Below, one piece after another: positions 16,680 through 26,399 of a DNA stretch of 64,000 nucleotides. The DNA lies in NCBI GenBank assembly GCA_014239455.1, contig JAAZYV010000007.1, forward strand, positions 1 through 64,000. Reading direction: 5' to 3'. The position numbers were made by a program, and so were the translations under genes. Every line of letters starts with the position of its first letter. The stretch's first letter is position 1. Source of the DNA: Paracoccaceae bacterium (lineage in GTDB: Bacteria; Pseudomonadota; Alphaproteobacteria; Rhodobacterales; Rhodobacteraceae). The notes under the pieces were generated by a model that was given only the letters and a program-made list of their open reading frames with translations, ran no database searches and was not told where the DNA came from.

Positions 16680-17612
16680 CTAAGATAAGGCATTTCTGTC
16701 AATATGTTCAACAACTTTTGTGAGGTTAAAATTTTTGGTAATTTCAAGAACCTGCCAGCTAGACATTTGATTTCTAAACCAAGTACGTTGTTTTTTCGCA
16801 TACTGTCTTGTTTTCACATTAATTGTATCAATAGCCTGTACTAGTGTCATATTACCCTCTATATATTTACTGACCTCAGAAAAACCAATCGCCTTATGAG
16901 CAGGGTGGAAAGGGTCGGAATTAAAATTAGAATTAAGTATGCGCTTTACCTCATTATCAATTCCTTGTTCAAACATTTTACGCGATCGATATAAAATATT
17001 GTCTCGTAATATTGACTGATCACATGAAATAATGAAGCTATGAAACTCATGCTTATTTAACAAAGGAATCCCTTTAGTTTGCTGCCAATAGGAAATTCCA
17101 TATCCAGTATCTATTAAAACTTCCCAGGCTCTTTGTATCCTAGCAAAGTTATGCTTATCGATATTTTCAAAGGTCACACTGTCCTTGGTTTTTAGATCAT
17201 GAAGAAAAATCTCGGGAGAGTTTTTTCTAAAGTAATCAGATTTTTTCTTTGTTTCTTTGGATATAGATGGGATAAATGCTAGCCCATTTATAAGAGCAGA
17301 AAAATAAAGACCAGTACCGCCAACTATGATAGGTATTTTTTTCTCTCTAAGGGCATCATTTATAGCAATTCTGGCATCTTCTAGCCATTTACCCACGCTA
17401 TAGTCACTGCCACATTCGATGTGTCCGTATAGTTTATTTTCTAGTTCTCCAAAATCCTCTTTAGTTGGCCGGGATGAAATAATTCTCATGCATTCATAAA
17501 CTTGGATAGAGTCAGCATTTATTATTACAGAAGGCGCTATATTAGCTAGCTTAGCTGCAATTCTAGACTTTCCACTCGCCGTACAACCAGTTATGCAAAT
17601 TGCACGTTTCAT
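16680..17612 (-). CDS. miaA: tRNA dimethylallyltransferase MiaA
   Basis: MiaA transfers dimethylallyl to A37 of tRNAs reading U-initial codons. The 310-residue protein has the P-loop ITGCTASGKSRIAAKLA, NADSIQVYECMRIISSRPT, the VGGTGLYFSALINGL segment and RAWEVLIDTG, with KTRQYAKKQRTWFRNQ near the C-terminus. In many bacteria miaA lies next to hfq-hflX; here it is downstream of hflX on the same strand but separated by 487 non-coding bases, so it probably has its own promoter. Confidence 0.95.
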   Translation of the reverse strand: MKRAICITGCTASGKSRIAAKLANIAPSVIINADSIQVYECMRIISSRPTKEDFGELENKLYGHIECGSDYSVGKWLEDARIAINDALREKKIPIIVGGTGLYFSALINGLAFIPSISKETKKKSDYFRKNSPEIFLHDLKTKDSVTFENIDKHNFARIQRAWEVLIDTGYGISYWQQTKGIPLLNKHEFHSFIISCDQSILRDNILYRSRKMFEQGIDNEVKRILNSNFNSDPFHPAHKAIGFSEVSKYIEGNMTLVQAIDTINVKTRQYAKKQRTWFRNQMSSWQVLEITKNFNLTKVVEHIDRNALS

Positions 17613-18099
17613 AATAATTTATTAAGGTTTAGAAGAATGGTTACCATTTGCTCTATATAATGACTTTCATATGTAATCATTTATTTAAGAAGACTTTACT
17701 TAGAATGGGTTGTTATAGTTAAATTTAGTAAAATTGAAATCTATGTTTTTTTGTTAACTCTAATTTTCCAAAAAATAAAGAGAACTGCAAAACTACTATG
17801 CGCATTTGTAAGATCTTAAATACAGATTTAAGGCAATTGTTTTGATTAATCATTAATTTTAAACTACATTTTATCATAATCAGGTAAACTTTGTCGTATT
17901 AGGTAATGGTTCATTTTAATAAAACCAGACAAGACATTGATAAGTATGTATTAATGGCAATAATATAAAAAATAACATAATATATATTATGCGATTATTT
18001 TTTAGGAAAGTCACGTCAAACCATTGCCTGATGAAGCCCTCCTTCTATAAGAAAATTTCACCCCAAAAGCTAAGATATAAATAAGTGCGATTTTACCAA
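17613..18099. other. 487-base non-coding gap between miaA and hflX
   Basis: No ORF above about 20 codons with coding character is visible on either strand. The stretch is very AT-rich and contains short AT palindromes such as ATAATATATATTAT near 17975. It should contain the miaA promoter and the 3' end of the hflX transcript. I see no clear tRNA, stem-T-run terminator or riboswitch. Such a long gap is unusual in this compact window, so a small RNA or decayed gene is possible. Confidence 0.5.
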
Positions 18100-19374
18100 T
18101 TACACAGAACTTGAAAAAAAACGATTTCTTTGAATTTCAGTCCAAGACACAAGTATCTTGAATCCTCCTAAAGCTATTTCTTCCCTTATTATTAAATTAT
18201 TTTGAAATAACCAGGATCTGGATTTGTTTTCCTTGAAAGAAACAAATATTTCCTCCTGACTTTTTTCTTCTTTAAGAAACATTTCTAACAGTTCTAACAA
18301 ATTTTTAATGCCTTTACCCGTTCTTGCAGAGACAACAACCTTTTGTTTTTCATTAGTTATTGCCTCCAAATTCAAGGTCTCACATTCACAATCTCTAACT
18401 TTATCTGCTTTATTCCATACTTCAATGACGGTTTTTTTATGTTTCTCTATGCCCAAGCTTTTTAAAACAGACTCTACTGCTTGGCCTTGCTCTTCAAAGC
18501 TGAAGCTAGATATATCTCTTACATGCAAGATCAGATCTGCAGTAGTAACTTCTTCTAAAGTTGCTTTAAAAGCAGCTACCAATAAGGTTGGCAAGTCAGA
18601 AATAAATCCAACTGTATCAGAAACTATTAACTCCTGACCACAAGGCAGCTTTAAACCCTTCATTTTTGGATCCAAAGTGGCAAAAAGCATGTCCTTTACT
18701 AAGGCATTTTCTCCTGTTAGCTTATTGAAAATACTAGATTTACCCGCATTTGTATAGCCAACAAGTGCAATGGAAGGATATGGGATTTTTTTTCTTTTAC
18801 TCCTGTGTAATTCTCTGGTTTTCACAACTTTTACCAGAGCTTTTTTAATCTGATTTATTCTAGCATTTATTGCTCTCTTGTCTGCCTCAATTTGTGTCTC
18901 CCCTGGTCCTCCAAGAAATCCCATTCCACCCCTTTGCCTCTCTAGGTGGGTCCAGCTTCTAACTAACCGTGATCTTTGGTAGGTGAGATGTGCTAACTCA
19001 ACCTGCAAAACCCCTTCCCTACTCATTGCTCTTGCGCCAAAAATCTCCAAAATGAGCCCTGTCCTATCAAGGACTTTAGTTTTCCATTCTTTTTCAAGAT
19101 TTCTCTGCTGAATAGCTGATAAAATTCCATCTACAACAACTAAAATGATTTTTTTTTCGGCAATATCTTTTTTAAGTTTTTTTACATTTCCGGCCCCAAA
19201 AAATTTGCTGGCATTTGGCTTCCTTAATTTAATAATTGATCTAATTTTTACTATAACATCTGGTAGAGCTTTAGCTAATCTTACTGCTTCAAGAAGACTT
19301 TCTTCTGACTGCGTTTCTGTACTAATTGGCCTAGATTTAGAAACAATTACGGGCCTAATAACACCAGTGAGCAT
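18100..19374 (-). CDS. hflX: ribosome-associated GTPase HflX
   Basis: HflX is a GTPase that binds 50S subunits and splits stalled or stressed ribosomes. The 424-residue protein has an N-terminal HflX domain with FFGAGNVKKLKKDI and ILEIFGARAMSREGVLQVELA, the glycine-rich linker RQRGGMGFLGGPGETQIE, and the G domain with GYTNAGKSSIFNKLTG, DTVGFISDLP and NKAD. It follows hfq by 17 bases, the standard hfq-hflX pair, and closes the ntr-trkA-hfq-hflX series. Confidence 0.96.
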   Translation of the reverse strand: MLTGVIRPVIVSKSRPISTETQSEESLLEAVRLAKALPDVIVKIRSIIKLRKPNASKFFGAGNVKKLKKDIAEKKIILVVVDGILSAIQQRNLEKEWKTKVLDRTGLILEIFGARAMSREGVLQVELAHLTYQRSRLVRSWTHLERQRGGMGFLGGPGETQIEADKRAINARINQIKKALVKVVKTRELHRSKRKKIPYPSIALVGYTNAGKSSIFNKLTGENALVKDMLFATLDPKMKGLKLPCGQELIVSDTVGFISDLPTLLVAAFKATLEEVTTADLILHVRDISSFSFEEQGQAVESVLKSLGIEKHKKTVIEVWNKADKVRDCECETLNLEAITNEKQKVVVSARTGKGIKNLLELLEMFLKEEKSQEEIFVSFKENKSRSWLFQNNLIIREEIALGGFKILVSWTEIQRNRFFSSSV

Positions 19375-19391
19375 AAAATCATCTCACCAAA

Positions 19392-19628
19392 TTAAATTTC
19401 CTCATCTTCGAAAAAACTTAAGGGTTCTGCTGGCATGATAGTAGAGATGGCGTGTTTGTAAACCAATTGAGAAGCTCCATCTCTGCGTAAAAGAACAGAA
19501 AAATTATCAAACCACGTGATCACACCTTGCAATTTTACTCCATTAACCAAAAAAACTGTTACTGGGTTCTTATCTTTACGAACTCCATTCAAGAAAGAAT
19601 CTTGAAGACTTTGTTTTTCACCTGCCAT
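19392..19628 (-). CDS. hfq: RNA chaperone Hfq
   Basis: A 78-residue Sm-like hexameric RNA chaperone that pairs small RNAs with mRNAs. It contains the Sm1 region [42 protein letters not shown] and the Sm2 motif [10 protein letters not shown] (Y/I-KHA), the poly-U binding site. The C-terminal tail is short and acidic (FFEDEEI), as in many Alphaproteobacteria. Located between trkA and hflX. Confidence 0.98.
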   Translation of the reverse strand: MAGEKQSLQDSFLNGVRKDKNPVTVFLVNGVKLQGVITWFDNFSVLLRRDGASQLVYKHAISTIMPAEPLSFFEDEEI

Positions 19629-19742
19629 ATTTACAACCCTAAATTCTAATGAAATTTCAAGTACTATTTCTTATAACCAAAAATTATTTTTTTACATAGG
19701 TAAAACTTGATTAAATGTATAATTATCTTTTGAATTTTAGTG

Positions 19743-21122
19743 TTAGAAAAAATTAATACCAACCTCTAATAATCTTTCTACTTTTTCAATGTCTTTTGTC
19801 CTATAAAAAACAGTTATTATGTCCCCTTCTAAAAAAACTGTGTCACTCCTAGGTATCAGTATTTTATTTTCCTTCATGACGGCGCCTACCAAGACTCCTT
19901 CAGGCCAGCTTATATCCTTGAGAATTTTTCCAGCTAAAGGAGAAGTTCCTAACACTTGAGCTTCAATCATTTCGGCTTCCGCATCGCCAACGGAATAAAC
20001 CGCTCTCACTCGACCGTGTCGTATATGCCTTAGTATAGAAGAAACAGTGGTTGCCCTAGGATTTATATATGCATCTATCCCCATGGGTTGGAGTAAAGAA
20101 TTTAATGATGAATCATTGACTAACGAAATAGCAAGTGGACAACCCGAGGATTTTGCCCTGGTACAAGTAAGTAAATTAGTTTTGTCATCATCTGTAACAG
20201 CCAACATAGCATCGGCTTGTTCAATATTAGCCTCCTCTAACAAACTTAGATCTAAACCATCACCATTTAAAATTACGGTTCTTTCTAAAGAATCGGCTAC
20301 TAGTTCGGCTCGCCCTCTATCCTTTTCTATTAGTTTGCAATGGACCTTATCCCTATTCTTTTGTTCTAAAGTTTTGGCCACATTTAGCCCCACGTTTCCG
20401 CCACCCACTATTACAATTCTATTTCCTCGTTTCATATCTTTGCCAAAAATTTCTAATGTCCGTTGTCTATCTGTAACTGTAGTAAATACATAGACTTGGT
20501 CACCTGCAAATAATTGATCTTCCGATTTGGGAATAAAAAGATTTCGATCCCTTCTGACACCCAACACTATAGCATTCAGATTTGAAAAAAGTTCTGATAA
20601 TTGCCTCAAAGGCGTATTAATTACCGGACAATTGTTGTCTAGACTGATACCAATTAACTGTGCCTTTCCCCCGAGAAATGTTTCTATTTCAAATGCAGAA
20701 GGAGTTTCCAACCTGCTTACTGCTGCTTCAGCTACTTCTCTCTCTGGTGAAATTATTACATCAATCGGTAAATGTTCTGCCCTATACAAATCACTATAAT
20801 TTATCTCTAAATAAGATGGGGATCTTATTCTTGCAATTTTTCTTGGAATAGAAAATACTGAATGTGAAACTTGGCAAATCACCATATTTACCTCGTCAGA
20901 TCTTGTAGTAGCAATAATCATGTCGCTATCTCTGGCTCCAGCCGCATCGAGAATATCCGGATGTGAAGCACATCCTGTTACCCCCGAAATATCAAGAGTA
21001 TTTGACAAATGAGAAATAAGATCTGGATTGTGATCAATGACAGTAATATCATTTCTTTCATACGATAGATGCCTTGCTATTTGCTCTCCCACCTGGCCAG
21101 CTCCACAAATAATGACTTTCAT
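19743..21122 (-). CDS. trkA: Trk system potassium transporter peripheral subunit TrkA
   Basis: TrkA is the NAD-binding cytoplasmic regulator of Trk/Ktr potassium channels. The 459-residue protein has two RCK units, each starting with a Rossmann GxGxxG (IICGAGQVGEQIARHL at residue 4 and IVIVGGGNVGLNVAKTL near 235), each followed by a TrkA-C domain. It lies 44 bases after ntrX. No TrkH membrane subunit is in the window. The ntrX-trkA-hfq linkage is typical of Alphaproteobacteria. Confidence 0.95.
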   Translation of the reverse strand: MKVIICGAGQVGEQIARHLSYERNDITVIDHNPDLISHLSNTLDISGVTGCASHPDILDAAGARDSDMIIATTRSDEVNMVICQVSHSVFSIPRKIARIRSPSYLEINYSDLYRAEHLPIDVIISPEREVAEAAVSRLETPSAFEIETFLGGKAQLIGISLDNNCPVINTPLRQLSELFSNLNAIVLGVRRDRNLFIPKSEDQLFAGDQVYVFTTVTDRQRTLEIFGKDMKRGNRIVIVGGGNVGLNVAKTLEQKNRDKVHCKLIEKDRGRAELVADSLERTVILNGDGLDLSLLEEANIEQADAMLAVTDDDKTNLLTCTRAKSSGCPLAISLVNDSSLNSLLQPMGIDAYINPRATTVSSILRHIRHGRVRAVYSVGDAEAEMIEAQVLGTSPLAGKILKDISWPEGVLVGAVMKENKILIPRSDTVFLEGDIITVFYRTKDIEKVERLLEVGINFF

Positions 21123-21166
21123 TACTTACCTCTTTTCCTCTTTTCATATCAGCTAGTTATTTAATT

Positions 21167-22549
21167 CTAATCTACTATTTTAGAAGATTTGTTTTCAGAT
21201 ACTATTGAGAGAGTTTTCATTTTTCTATGTAAAGCAGACCGTTCCATCCCAACAAAAATGGCGGTTTTTGAAATATTTCCACCAAAACGATTTATTTGAG
21301 TCATTAAATATTCTCGCTCAAATACCTCTCTAGCATCTCTTAGAGATAAATTAATTAAATTCTCTTCGAAAACATTGTTGACAGCGTTAACTTTATCTGA
21401 CTGCCTAGGTTCCGGCAATTCTAAGGCTTCAACAGGCATATTTTCTGGCCCTAATATCAAAACCTGCTCCACTGCATTTCTGAGTTGTCGAATATTACCT
21501 GGCCAAGGCATAGTTTGCATCTTAGTAAGTGCACTTTCCGAAAACAACCGATAAGGCAAACCTTCTGTTTGCCTCAATTGTTCGGTAAAATGTTTAGTCA
21601 AAATTGGAATATCTTCTCTTCTGCTTTCTAAAGATGGTACTTTAATAGGGACAACATTTAATCTATGAAATAATTCTTCTCGAAAGTCTCCCGCAGCAAT
21701 TTTGGCCACCAAGTTTTTACTAGTTGATGAAATAACCCTTAAATCCACCCTAACTAAATCATTACCACCTACCCTGCTAAAAGTCTGTTCCACCAAGACC
21801 CGGAGGATCTTAGATTGAGTCCCAAGAGGCATGTCAGCAACTTCATCAAAAAATAAGATACCCCCGTTAGATTTCTCCAAAAATCCGGGCTTAATAATTC
21901 CATCAAATTCTGTTCCAAATAAAACTTCCTCCATCTTATTTGGTTCAATACTTGCACAAGATACCGATACAAAAGGTGCTTTAGCTCTATGAGAGTTTAT
22001 GTGGATATACCTGGCTGCAATTTCCTTTCCAGAACCAGCTGGACCAGAAAGCATTACTCGACCATTTGAACGCGTGACCTTATCTAATTGAGCCTTCAAA
22101 GTCTTAAATGAGGCTGAATCGCCAACCATGTTAGAAGCAACCAATTCATTTTTGCGGAGATTGGTAATTTCACGCCTCAACCTAGATGCCTCTAAGGCTC
22201 TTCGTATAACAACTAAAAGTTGATCGCTATTGAAAGGCTTTTCAAGGAAATCGTAAGCTCCCTGCTTAACTGCTGCAACGGCAATTTCTATATTGCCATG
22301 CCCTGATATAACTACCACAGGTATATTATGATCATTACTGCGGACAGTTTTAAGAATTTCAATTCCGTCCATATGACTATCCTTAAGCCATATATCAAGA
22401 ATTATTAGATCAGGGGCATTTCCATTTATCTCACTCATTGCGGACTCAGAATTACTTGCAAGGCAAACTTTATAACCCTCATCCGATAGTATTTGCCCTA
22501 GTAATTGCCGTATATCCTTTTCATCATCTACTACTAAAATATACCCCAT
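21167..22549 (-). CDS. ntrX: response regulator NtrX
   Basis: The 460-residue response regulator partner of NtrY. Domains: receiver (1-120) with phospho-acceptor Asp in LIILDIWLKDSHMDG and Lys in FLEKPF; AAA+ domain with Walker A variant LSGPAGSGKEIAARYIH and Walker B GGILFFDEVADM; C-terminal Fis-type HTH (LSLRDAREVFEREYLMTQI...NISKTAIFVGMERSALHRKMKTL). The sigma-54 contact loop GAFTGA is absent: LFGTEFDGIIKPGFLEKSNGG lies in its place. It is therefore unlikely to be a standard RpoN activator and may act on sigma-70 promoters. It lies about 40 bases after ntrY. Confidence 0.94.
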   Translation of the reverse strand: MGYILVVDDEKDIRQLLGQILSDEGYKVCLASNSESAMSEINGNAPDLIILDIWLKDSHMDGIEILKTVRSNDHNIPVVVISGHGNIEIAVAAVKQGAYDFLEKPFNSDQLLVVIRRALEASRLRREITNLRKNELVASNMVGDSASFKTLKAQLDKVTRSNGRVMLSGPAGSGKEIAARYIHINSHRAKAPFVSVSCASIEPNKMEEVLFGTEFDGIIKPGFLEKSNGGILFFDEVADMPLGTQSKILRVLVEQTFSRVGGNDLVRVDLRVISSTSKNLVAKIAAGDFREELFHRLNVVPIKVPSLESRREDIPILTKHFTEQLRQTEGLPYRLFSESALTKMQTMPWPGNIRQLRNAVEQVLILGPENMPVEALELPEPRQSDKVNAVNNVFEENLINLSLRDAREVFEREYLMTQINRFGGNISKTAIFVGMERSALHRKMKTLSIVSENKSSKIVD

Positions 22550-22588
22550 GCAGTTAGCCTCTCTTTAAATAAATTCCAACAAATGAAC

Positions 22589-24883
22589 TCAAACATTTTC
22601 AGACTCCGTCATTTTATTACCTTGATTTTTTGACCTTATTCCACTGCGCTCAATAGGAGATTTTTGATGTTCAGCAACTGGAATACTGATATGAGCTATA
22701 GCACCTTTATTGTATTCAGAGTGCACAATGGTTTCACCATTATAAAGTTCGAGGGTACCATCATGTTGTTCAATGATCTTTCTTGCAATGGCTAAACCTA
22801 AACCTGTACCAGTTTTCTTAGTGGTAACATATGGCTCAAAATAGTTATTCTTTTTTGTGTTCAGACCTAGTCCAGTATCACGTATAGTAATTACAAAACT
22901 CGCCCCAAATCCTGTTAATTCAACATCAATAATACCTATTAAGAAACTTTTACCAGATCCTTTTTCAGCAGAAATAACTGACTCCGCTGCGTTTTTTAAT
23001 AAATTTGTTAAAGCCTGGGTAATCATATCTGAGTCCGCTAATATCTCACAATGATTAACTGCACTCGTTATCCTAAATTCTATGTTGGGGAAAACCGACT
23101 TTTGCAATAAAACAGCACTTTCCACTAAATTACCTATATCCACATTTCTCTTTCGAGGTTCAGGCATTCTGGCAAATCTTGAAAACTCATCCACTATTCT
23201 CTGGAGAACCTCCGTTTGTCTAATGATCATGTCAGCATATTCTTCCAAATCGATATTCATAGCATTTGTCGAAGGCAGAAACTTTTTTTTCAACCTTTCC
23301 GCAGACAACTTAATTGGAGTAAGCGGATTCTTTATTTCATGAGCAATTCTTCTGGCAACATCACCCCAAGCTGCATCACGTTGGGCGGCTACAAGATTGG
23401 TTATATCATCAAAAGTTAGAATAAACCCCATCAAATTATTTCCACCAGACTGCCTAGCAGAAACCTTTAAAAGAATGTGCGAAGATTTGTTTCCACGAGT
23501 TAAGATAAGTTCTTCCGCAACTAAATCTTTGCGCAAATTTGTTGCTCTATTTATTGCTGGGGCAAATTCTTTAACCACCTTATCTATCTTTTTACCAGTT
23601 AAGCTTGAAGTCCTTACATTAAGGATAGTCTTTGCTCCACTATTGATTATTTCAATACGCCCTTTCATATCTATACTAATTATACCACCTGTAACCCCGC
23701 CAATAACAGCTTCGAGAAACCTGCTTTGCTCTTCTGTCTCTTTATTAATTCGCAATAGCTTATCCCGTTGCTGCTTGACTTTTCTCGTCATTTGGTTGAA
23801 AACCTTACCAAGAAATGCTATTTCATCACCGGTTTTTTCTTCAGTTACCTGAGTATCAAAATCACCTAAACCTACTCGTTTGGCAGCTTCTGCAAGCCTC
23901 CCTACGGGCTTAGAAAGCCTTTCAGCAAACCACAAAGCAATCCAAACTGCTATTAGTATCACAACTACTGAAAAGGCTACATAGAGTAGTCCAAACTTGA
24001 ACAATAGCCCATATCTTTCATTCTCTATGCTCCTATATAACAAAACGGTTTCCTGGGTTTCATCTAATAATTTAAGAACACTACCATCAACTTCGCGGGT
24101 CACATATAACAACCGATTATTAAAAGCCTCTAGAATTTTCAATGCTCGAAACTCATTATTAGGCCAATCCGTAATTATTACAGTATTTCCCCCAATAGCT
24201 GATAATAAATCATCGTCGCTAATAGGTTCAAAATCAAATAAGTAACTACGATCCCCACGTAACCTAATATCTCCAGAAAAGTCTATTATAAAGGCCTCTG
24301 AGATATTTTTTGGTTGAAATTGACTCAAAACTTCTCGAACATTTCCCTCACTCAAAAAAAAATGGGTAGATTTTTTTTCATTTAAAATTCTTGATAAATA
24401 ATTGATATCCTTAACTAAACTATTTTGATGCTCGCCCTCATAAGCTTCAGCAGCCTGCATGGAATTTTCCACTACCTGCTGAACATTAGATGAAAACCAT
24501 CCCTCCATACCAAAATTTATCGATATAGTTGCAAAAGCAGCAACAACGATCGTTGGGAACAATGCCGTCAAGGTGAATACTCTGGCCATCCTAGAATGCA
24601 ATCTGGATCCAGAGGTTCTAGATCTTCTAGAAAAAATCAACTTAGTAATCCTAATAGCAACTAATCCTGCAACTACAAGAACATAGACTAAATCTAGCAA
24701 AAGCAAGTTTCTCAACACGGTATGGCTTATAGTTCCCTGAAAAACATCAGCCGAAACTAATGTACTAACCGCCAATACCAGGCCAAGAATAACAAAAAGA
24801 ACTGTGAAAATATTTCGTAGTTCTTTTTTCTTAGCACTATTTTCAAGCACTAGATAAAATGATGTTAAAATATTATGTTGCAC
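22589..24883 (-). CDS. ntrY: sensor histidine kinase NtrY
   Basis: The 764-residue membrane sensor kinase of the NtrYX pair, which in Alphaproteobacteria responds to nitrogen, redox or envelope conditions. It has three N-terminal hydrophobic segments (about residues 20-100), an extracytoplasmic region, another membrane segment near 300, then HAMP (WFAERLSKPVGRLAEAAKRVGLGDFD), PAS (FLEAVIGGVTGGIISID), the HisKA box with phospho-His in ARRIAHEIKNPLTPIKLSAERL, and HATPase motifs (DTGLGL, TGTGLGLAIARKIIEQHDG). The start appears to be GTG. It sits between ntrC and ntrX. Confidence 0.95.
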   Translation of the reverse strand: MQHNILTSFYLVLENSAKKKELRNIFTVLFVILGLVLAVSTLVSADVFQGTISHTVLRNLLLLDLVYVLVVAGLVAIRITKLIFSRRSRTSGSRLHSRMARVFTLTALFPTIVVAAFATISINFGMEGWFSSNVQQVVENSMQAAEAYEGEHQNSLVKDINYLSRILNEKKSTHFFLSEGNVREVLSQFQPKNISEAFIIDFSGDIRLRGDRSYLFDFEPISDDDLLSAIGGNTVIITDWPNNEFRALKILEAFNNRLLYVTREVDGSVLKLLDETQETVLLYRSIENERYGLLFKFGLLYVAFSVVVILIAVWIALWFAERLSKPVGRLAEAAKRVGLGDFDTQVTEEKTGDEIAFLGKVFNQMTRKVKQQRDKLLRINKETEEQSRFLEAVIGGVTGGIISIDMKGRIEIINSGAKTILNVRTSSLTGKKIDKVVKEFAPAINRATNLRKDLVAEELILTRGNKSSHILLKVSARQSGGNNLMGFILTFDDITNLVAAQRDAAWGDVARRIAHEIKNPLTPIKLSAERLKKKFLPSTNAMNIDLEEYADMIIRQTEVLQRIVDEFSRFARMPEPRKRNVDIGNLVESAVLLQKSVFPNIEFRITSAVNHCEILADSDMITQALTNLLKNAAESVISAEKGSGKSFLIGIIDVELTGFGASFVITIRDTGLGLNTKKNNYFEPYVTTKKTGTGLGLAIARKIIEQHDGTLELYNGETIVHSEYNKGAIAHISIPVAEHQKSPIERSGIRSKNQGNKMTESENV

Positions 24884-24925
24884 AATTATTACAAATCTAC
24901 GATAAATGCCAGATATGTTGTAACA

Positions 24926-26389
24926 TTACATCATTTTTTTTAATTGGGATACATTTATGTGAAGTTCACTCACCTTTTTCCGGAGAGTGTTTCGGTTTAT
25001 TCCTAACAGCTTTGCTGCCTTCAATTGATTTCCTTTAGCAGCATTCAGAGCTAAAGAAATTAGAGGGTACTCTATTTCCTTGAGAATTCTATTATACAAA
25101 CCATTCGGAGGAAGTAAATTTCCATGAAGTTCAAAGTATCTGATAAGATGTTTTTCAACAGACGCTGACAAGCCTTCTACTGCCTCTAATTCTTCTCCTC
25201 CCCTTTTTTCCGAAAATAAATTCAATTGCTCCTTGACCAAATCATCTGCGATAACTTCATCTGGACTTAAAACTACAAGCCGTTGCACAAAATTCCTCAA
25301 TTCTCTAACATTACCTCGCCATATCTGCTCCTTTAACAAATCCATGGATTTGGATGTTAAAGATTTTTCTGGCAACCCATCTGCTACACATTGTTGGAAA
25401 AAAAAGTTGCATAGTTCTGGGATATCTTCAGTTCGTTCGTTTAATAAAGGCAACACAACTGGGATTACATTCAACCTAAAAAAAAGATCTTCCCTAAACT
25501 TTCCACTTCCAATCGCTGTCTTTAAGTCACTTTGAGTTGATGAAATAATTCTGACATTAGAAGACATTTCTCCTTGAATTCCGCTCTTTGAATATTCTCC
25601 ATCCTGTACCTGCAGTACTCTTAGTAATCTCGTTTGGACCGAAAAAGGCATTTCTCCCACCTCGTCAAGAAATAGTGTTCCCCCTTCCGCTAATTCAAAC
25701 TTTCCTTCATAATTTTTCCCATTTTTAATATTGCGTGATCCAAATAATTCGATTTCTATTTGTTCATCCGGAATAGCTGCTAAATTAATTGAGATAAAAG
25801 CCTGTTCCTTCCTGTTACCAAAGTCGTGTAAAGCCCTAGCAACTAGCTGCTTACCAGTACCAGAAGCCCCTATTAGCATTACGGTTAAGTCAGTATTTAC
25901 GAGTCTTGCAATAACTCTATAAATTTCTTGCATGGATTGACTTCTCCCAACAAGTGGCAAACCAGAACTATTGTCACCTACTCTTTCGTTCCTAATATCA
26001 GTGCTAAGAGAATGCATTTTTTGAGCTCGCGATGAGAGTGCTTTACTTAGGACTCCTAATATATCCCTGATTTCAAATGGTTTAGGAAAATACTCATATG
26101 CTCCAGATTTGTTTGCCCTTATGGTTGTGAGCATCGTATTATTTGCAGAAATCACTATTACCGGTAACTCAGGTCTCTTTTTTCCTATTGCTGGCAACAT
26201 ATCCAAAGCGTCACCATCAGGAAGTATTACATCTAAGATTAATGCATCTCCCTCGCCGTCTTCAATCCACCGCCACAAAGTTGATAAAGCGCCAGTCGCT
26301 TTCACTCTGCATCCAGCTCGACTTACGGCCTGTGTTAAGACCGTCCTTATAGAGATATCATCGTCAGCAATTATTACCGTTCCTTCCAC
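24926..26389 (-). CDS. ntrC: nitrogen regulation protein NtrC
   Basis: The response regulator of the NtrBC system for ammonium limitation. Receiver domain with acceptor Asp in [15 protein letters not shown] and Lys in YFPKPF, an AAA+ domain with Walker A variant [20 protein letters not shown] and Walker [14 protein letters not shown], and C-terminal Fis HTH ([23 protein letters not shown]). GAFTGA is missing; [23 protein letters not shown] is there instead. This fits the Rhodobacter capsulatus type of NtrC that works with sigma-70 polymerase. The best start is GTG 26389 with AAGGAG six bases upstream, giving [10 protein letters not shown] at the N-terminus; the track start at 26410 overlaps ntrB. 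Confidence 0.94.
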   Translation of the reverse strand: MEGTVIIADDDISIRTVLTQAVSRAGCRVKATGALSTLWRWIEDGEGDALILDVILPDGDALDMLPAIGKKRPELPVIVISANNTMLTTIRANKSGAYEYFPKPFEIRDILGVLSKALSSRAQKMHSLSTDIRNERVGDNSSGLPLVGRSQSMQEIYRVIARLVNTDLTVMLIGASGTGKQLVARALHDFGNRKEQAFISINLAAIPDEQIEIELFGSRNIKNGKNYEGKFELAEGGTLFLDEVGEMPFSVQTRLLRVLQVQDGEYSKSGIQGEMSSNVRIISSTQSDLKTAIGSGKFREDLFFRLNVIPVVLPLLNERTEDIPELCNFFFQQCVADGLPEKSLTSKSMDLLKEQIWRGNVRELRNFVQRLVVLSPDEVIADDLVKEQLNLFSEKRGGEELEAVEGLSASVEKHLIRYFELHGNLLPPNGLYNRILKEIEYPLISLALNAAKGNQLKAAKLLGINRNTLRKKVSELHINVSQLKKMM

Positions 26390-26399
26390 ATCTAACTCC

